Of a DNA stretch of 64,000 nt, positions 60,418 through 64,000 are shown in pieces. The DNA comes from Lysinibacillus sp. G4S2. GTDB lineage: Bacteria; Bacillota; Bacilli; Bacillales_A; Planococcaceae. The first letter of the stretch is position 1; each line of letters starts with the position of its first letter. The DNA lies in NCBI RefSeq assembly GCF_030348505.1, contig NZ_JAUCFJ010000002.1, forward strand, positions 1,988,001 through 2,052,000, given 5' to 3'. The translations under genes and the position numbers were made by a program. Under the pieces are notes generated by a model. It was not told the origin of the DNA, did not search any database, and saw nothing but the letters and a program-made list of their open reading frames with translations.

Positions 60418-61548
60418 TTATTTACGTGTGATAGCTTGAATGGTATTTTTACGAACCCATTCCAATGGTCCAAAATGAAAGTGCTTTATGCACATATGGG
60501 CAATATAAATTTGTAGGAGGGAAATGGACATCCAAATGGCAATAATTTCAATGCTATTCAACTTTCCTCCTAAACCTAAGCCCCAGCCATAGAAAATGAT
60601 AGATGCCATAATATTTTGAAGAACATAGCAACTTAAAGACATTTTGCCGACGTTTCCAAGTTTCTTCCATAACCAATCTGCCTTCTTGTATTCTATCAGC
60701 TTACCTAATATACCAATATAACCAATTGATAGGATAGGAGCAAATAAATAGCGAACTGGGAAATCAAAAGTTCCTCCAGGAATAAAAATAAGAAGATTCA
60801 ATGGGATCCCAATATAAATACCGATAGAAAATAGCCTTTTTCGGACTTGGCGACCATGCTCACTTTGAGAAAATACACCGTTACGCATAAATTTAACACC
60901 AAGTAAAAATAAGAAGATGTTCATGGGAATAATAAAGATTGCTTCTGCTCTATAGTAGAGAAAATTTGCTAAGCGATATTGTATTTGTTCAAACCAAGTG
61001 CCGTTTTGATAAAGTGAAACGACCGAATCGCTATCATAGAGTACACTGGCACCTTGCAATGTACTTAATAAAATGAATAGAATCATGATGGCATGAAAAC
61101 CACCGAACACATATAAACAACGATTTATCGCTTTATCACCAGCTTTGACGATAAAGGCAACGATAATCCCTGTCACAGCATAGCTCATTAAAATATCGTA
61201 TTCCATAACTAAGGTAAAATGGATAAGCCCTTCCGTAAATAAAAATACAAGTGTCCAAATATACATACCTGGCCAAGCATTTCCTTGCCGTTTGGACAGT
61301 TGATATTTTAATTCTAGACCAACCCCAAACATAATTGTTAACAATCCAAGTAGCTTGCCGTTTACTAAAAATAAAACTGACATTCGTAAAAAGTCATTAA
61401 ATGACCACCAGCCTGAATAATTACTTGTCATAATAGCAGATGCCTCACCAAGATAAGCAAAAATCCAAATATTTGTACCAAGCGTACCTAATACAGCAAA
61501 ACCTCGTAATATATCTATTAACGGTAGCCTTTGATTATTTTGTAGCAT
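60418..61548 (-). CDS. DUF418 (YeiB-like) membrane protein
   Basis: 376 residues with about nine to ten membrane segments. N-terminal L-P-L-I-D-I-L-R-G-F-A-V-L-G-T and the C-terminal W-G-L-G-L-G-G-K / L-E-W-V-R-K region are typical of DUF418 proteins, relatives of acyltransferase-type membrane proteins. Function unknown. About 100 bp upstream of the kinase gene on the same strand, so possibly co-transcribed with the two-component system. Confidence 0.82.
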   Translation of the reverse strand: MLQNNQRLPLIDILRGFAVLGTLGTNIWIFAYLGEASAIMTSNYSGWWSFNDFLRMSVLFLVNGKLLGLLTIMFGVGLELKYQLSKRQGNAWPGMYIWTLVFLFTEGLIHFTLVMEYDILMSYAVTGIIVAFIVKAGDKAINRCLYVFGGFHAIMILFILLSTLQGASVLYDSDSVVSLYQNGTWFEQIQYRLANFLYYRAEAIFIIPMNIFLFLLGVKFMRNGVFSQSEHGRQVRKRLFSIGIYIGIPLNLLIFIPGGTFDFPVRYLFAPILSIGYIGILGKLIEYKKADWLWKKLGNVGKMSLSCYVLQNIMASIIFYGWGLGLGGKLNSIEIIAIWMSISLLQIYIAHMCIKHFHFGPLEWVRKNTIQAITRK

Positions 61549-61662
61549 GTTTCAAATCACTCTCTCTTTGTTTTCTTACTTAAATCATATGGAAAATCAA
61601 AGGGAAAACATATTCACACGAGTCAAAGGTTCTATATGACAGGTGTCATTTTGTAGTGTCAG

Positions 61663-61699
61663 AATACAAAAAACCAGCAATGCTTAGGCTGCTGGTTTG
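61663..61699 (-). terminator. Terminator after the methyltransferase
   Basis: AACCAGCA and TGCTGGTT stem, followed on the leftward strand by a T run. Confidence 0.8.
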
Positions 61700-61805
61700 T
61701 CTGAAAAGATCTTTGTTCGATTTGGCGATACACGTTGGAAACAATATGCATATTTGCATTACATCTATACACATCAATTTGAAGTTTGGATTATTATTTA
61801 TGTAA

Positions 61806-62513
61806 CTATTTAGTACATGAATAAATTCTATAGTCCAGAACCCCTTCATACTTTAAGTTCATATCAATATGCTTTTCCATTACATCGTAAAGTTCAGGCT
61901 CAATATCCTTTGAGTAATGAAATTCTGGTTTTGAGGAGATTGTTTTGTTTTTTTGTATGCGAATATTTTTAAAGCCAGCTTGTTTAAACAAAGCTACCCA
62001 ATCCTTTTTCATTAAGAAAGAATCAAATCCATAAAACTGTTGGATTTCTTTTTCAATCTTTGCTTCAAGTGGTTGATGAATGGTAAATTCAATTGCAATG
62101 AACCGGCCACCATTTTTTAATAAACGCAAGATTTCTTTCAGCGCACTAGGTTTATTGACAAAAGAAAGAACAGATTCAGAAATAATGAAATCAAATGTAT
62201 GAGCTGGTAACGGTATTTGTTCTATCGAGGATTGAATTATTTTTACCGGTAAGCGGTTTTTTTTCATTCTCCTTTTTGCCTTTGCGACCATTATTGAATT
62301 AGTATCTATACCAGTTACCTTTGCTTCATATTTACTTGCCAAATAGGCAGCGCTTTGTCCTGTACCACATCCTACATCTAAAATATGAGAAGCTTTACTA
62401 ATGGTCTCAGACTTGAAAATTTCCTTTGTTAGATTAATACCACCAGGATGTGCCCCTCCAACACCAAATTTGGACAGAAAATCAAGATATTTAGACTTTT
62501 GAACCGGAACCAC
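61806..62513 (-). CDS. Class I SAM-dependent methyltransferase
   Basis: 235 residues. Motif I I-L-D-V-G-C-G-T-G-Q-S at 44-54, acidic Asp in T-G-I-D-T-N-S, motif for the adenine ring I-E-Q-I-P-L-P, and L-K-N-G-G-R-F-I-A-I-E-F. Methyltransf_11 type. Substrate unknown. The start is uncertain: the GTG at 62513 is only a base from the AAGAAGG site. Confidence 0.85.
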   Translation of the reverse strand: MVPVQKSKYLDFLSKFGVGGAHPGGINLTKEIFKSETISKASHILDVGCGTGQSAAYLASKYEAKVTGIDTNSIMVAKAKRRMKKNRLPVKIIQSSIEQIPLPAHTFDFIISESVLSFVNKPSALKEILRLLKNGGRFIAIEFTIHQPLEAKIEKEIQQFYGFDSFLMKKDWVALFKQAGFKNIRIQKNKTISSKPEFHYSKDIEPELYDVMEKHIDMNLKYEGVLDYRIYSCTK

Positions 62514-62707
62514 CTTCTTTATGAGTTATGTTTGTATAATATGTGATTAAAACTAGTATTGTGTCAGGAAGAAGTGGGGAGGTAAATAGGGGAAGAATTA
62601 GTGCTGAAATATGTTCGTTTTTTTTGAACAATCTATATTTTGAAAGACTAAACAATAAAAAAAAACGTACATATACTAATTAAAAGTTTTCTGTAGGGGG
62701 TGAATTG

Positions 62708-62950
62708 ATGCCGTTTTTTCAGCCGAATCCTAGAAGGAGACCATCTCCGCCGAGCTATAGACAAAGTTTTGGCCCTCCTTATCGAGGTAGACAGGAGCAA
62801 CCTTACTTTTATCCTAATCAACAACCCCAAGTTTCTAGATTTGGAAGGTTACCAAATCATGTAAATACTCTAATGAGACATGCGGGAACCATATCATATG
62901 GAGTTAATATGGTAAGGCAAATGGGATCTTTTTTAAGTATATTTAGGTAA
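62708..62950 (+). CDS. Small P/R/Q/Y-rich protein, YppG/coat-like
   Basis: 80-residue protein: N-terminal half rich in Pro, Arg, Gln and Tyr (P-F-F-Q-P-N-P-R-R-R-P-S-P-P-S-Y-R-Q, then Q-P-Y-F-Y-P-N-Q-Q-P-Q-V), C-terminal half an amphipathic stretch (H-V-N-T-L-M-R-H-A-G-T-I-S-Y-G-V-N-M-V-R). Composition resembles small Bacillales spore-surface proteins such as YppG and YqfQ. ATG behind TAGGGGGTG. Confidence 0.55.
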   Translation: MPFFQPNPRRRPSPPSYRQSFGPPYRGRQEQPYFYPNQQPQVSRFGRLPNHVNTLMRHAGTISYGVNMVRQMGSFLSIFR

Positions 62951-63062
62951 TGTATCTCGATGGAAGCATTCATACTAAAAATACACTTCAAGCAATAATA
63001 ATTAGATTGCTTTTAATATTTGATGTGGATGAAAAATCCTGTACCGCGCGGATACATTGTGT

Positions 63063-63099
63063 AAAAAACCCTCTTAAGCAAATTTTTAAGAGGGTTTTG
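63063..63099. terminator. Bidirectional terminator
   Basis: AAAACCCTCTTAA and TTAAGAGGGTTTT, 13-bp perfect stem, 8-nt loop. Confidence 0.85.
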
Positions 63100-63103
63100 A
63101 TGT

Positions 63104-64000
63104 TTATTTTACTTGTAAAAGATGTTTTTCAATAATAGTGCGATTTTTCTCTTTAAATACCTCATTATGTGATGAAACGATGCCATGGCGATAGGCAGTA
63201 GGCTCTAAATACGTTTTGATGGAGTTCACGGCATTGGCTGCATCCTGAAAAGTACCTAGGAGAAGATGAATTTTTCCGTCAAATGTTAAAATATCACCTG
63301 CTGCAAAAATTCCAGGCTGTGCTGTTTCTCCTGTAGCCTTGCCTTCGAAATAGTAATCGTCTTTTTTAGGAATGGTGATAGCTTGATCAAATTCTAATGA
63401 TGCTTCGCGGTTATAGCCATGGCTAACGATTACTTCATCGATTTGACGTGTATAACTTTGCTTTGTTTGTGAGTTTTCACATGTCACTAATTGAATGGCT
63501 GTTTTGTCAGCATTTGCAGTCAGCTTTGTAATAGCTGTATTGTATTCAATCTGTACCCCCGCATCTAAAGCCTCTTGAATTGTGGCTTCATGGGCAGATA
63601 ACTTATCTTTGCGATAAACAACCGTAACGTTTTTAGCGATAGGACAAAGCTCAACTGCCCAGTCAATCGCCGCATTTCCGCCTCCGGAAATAATAATTTC
63701 CTTGTCCACAAAACGTTGATAGGACTGCACGGTATAGTGTAAATTAGTCATTTCGTATTTTTCTGCGCCATCTAGAGTAAGTTTTTGAGGGTTAATGATT
63801 CCACCACCAACTGCTATAAGAACAGTTTTAGAGTAGTGCTTATCTCCTTGCGCACTATGAAGAACAAAAATATCGTCTTGACGCTCAATGAAATCAACTT
63901 TTGTGCCTGTTAAAATAGTTGGTTCAAAAGTTTTTGCTTGTGCAATTAATTGTTGCACAAATTGTTCTCCTAACACAGGAGGGTGACCACCAATATCCCA
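63104..64000 (-). CDS. Ferredoxin/flavodoxin-NADP reductase, YumC-like (5' end outside window)
   Basis: At least 298 residues of an FAD/NAD(P) oxidoreductase of the thioredoxin-reductase-like FNR type. Visible: D-I-G-G-H-P-P before V-L-G-E-Q-F-V, A-V-G-G-G, NADPH site I-I-S-G-G-G-N-A-A-I-D-W-A, V-Y-R-K-D-K-L-S-A-H-E, FAD site G-I-F-A-A-G-D-I-L-T-F and the C-terminal tail. The N-terminal FAD fingerprint is beyond the window edge. Transfers electrons between NADPH and ferredoxin or flavodoxin. Confidence 0.88.
   Translation of the reverse strand, partial: WDIGGHPPVLGEQFVQQLIAQAKTFEPTILTGTKVDFIERQDDIFVLHSAQGDKHYSKTVLIAVGGGIINPQKLTLDGAEKYEMTNLHYTVQSYQRFVDKEIIISGGGNAAIDWAVELCPIAKNVTVVYRKDKLSAHEATIQEALDAGVQIEYNTAITKLTANADKTAIQLVTCENSQTKQSYTRQIDEVIVSHGYNREASLEFDQAITIPKKDDYYFEGKATGETAQPGIFAAGDILTFDGKIHLLLGTFQDAANAVNSIKTYLEPTAYRHGIVSSHNEVFKEKNRTIIEKHLLQVK

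Noticed and set aside
61646-61849. 67-codon ORF on the minus strand
   Set aside because: Overlaps the methyltransferase end and its terminator, with no ribosome site.

Overview
The window is a low-GC, gene-dense Firmicute chromosome segment. Gene content (OpuC, Dpp/Ykf muropeptide operon, YvdTSR-like SMR pair, CotZ-like and YheC/D-like spore proteins, DesKR-like pair, YumC) and intergenic style point to Bacillales, most likely Lysinibacillus or a near relative; this is inference from protein resemblance. There are no rRNA or tRNA genes, no CRISPR array and no phage structural genes.

Layout. 0-9 kb: a SUKH protein, a DinB-like protein, a tandem pair of almost identical amino-acid-type chemoreceptors, an alanine/sodium symporter and a RidA-like protein. 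9-13 kb: an ISL3-type MITE with an exact 8-bp target duplication, an Asp/Glu racemase plus DmpA-type aminopeptidase pair, an unknown protein, a TPR protein and a decayed IS1380 transposase. 13.8-19 kb: a GntR-controlled sugar operon (UlaA-type PTS IIA, IIB, IIC, a phosphotriesterase-family lactonase-like enzyme, a KDPG-type aldolase, a creatininase-family protein). 20-31 kb: a muropeptide uptake and recycling operon behind a probable CodY box (broken D-Ala-D-Ala dipeptidase, DppA, YkfB, DppE, DppB, DppC, DppD, DppF, YkfA, a cytosolic beta-lactamase-like hydrolase, YkfC).

31-44 kb: an ISL3 remnant, an S9 peptidase lacking its usual catalytic His, a glucosaminidase-LysM protein, a second MITE with a 9-bp duplication, the OpuC osmolyte transporter with fused permease and binding protein, a DUF5068-like lipoprotein, a DUF2975/XRE pair and a TetR-SMR-SMR efflux operon with a clear promoter/operator. 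44-52 kb is the most unusual part: a CotZ-like gene, an ATP-grasp/Mur-ligase fusion joined by three 16-residue repeats, an L-amino-acid-ligase-like ATP-grasp enzyme, and two stand-alone MurF-like ligases without the usual MurF UDP-substrate motif. Together they look like an uncharacterised non-murein peptide-forming pathway, possibly linked to the spore surface.

52-64 kb: a double NlpC/P60 protein with a dead second domain, VOC and TetR/DUF5367 genes, a MazF/PemK-type toxin-antitoxin pair with a frameshifted toxin, a cobalamin-riboswitch-like RNA with no recognisable B12 gene behind it, a PepSY membrane protein, a DesKR-like two-component system, a DUF418 protein, a methyltransferase, a small P/Q/Y-rich protein and the 3' part of a YumC-like reductase. 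Throughout, intergenic regions carry GC-rich modular repeats and 21-bp tandem arrays.
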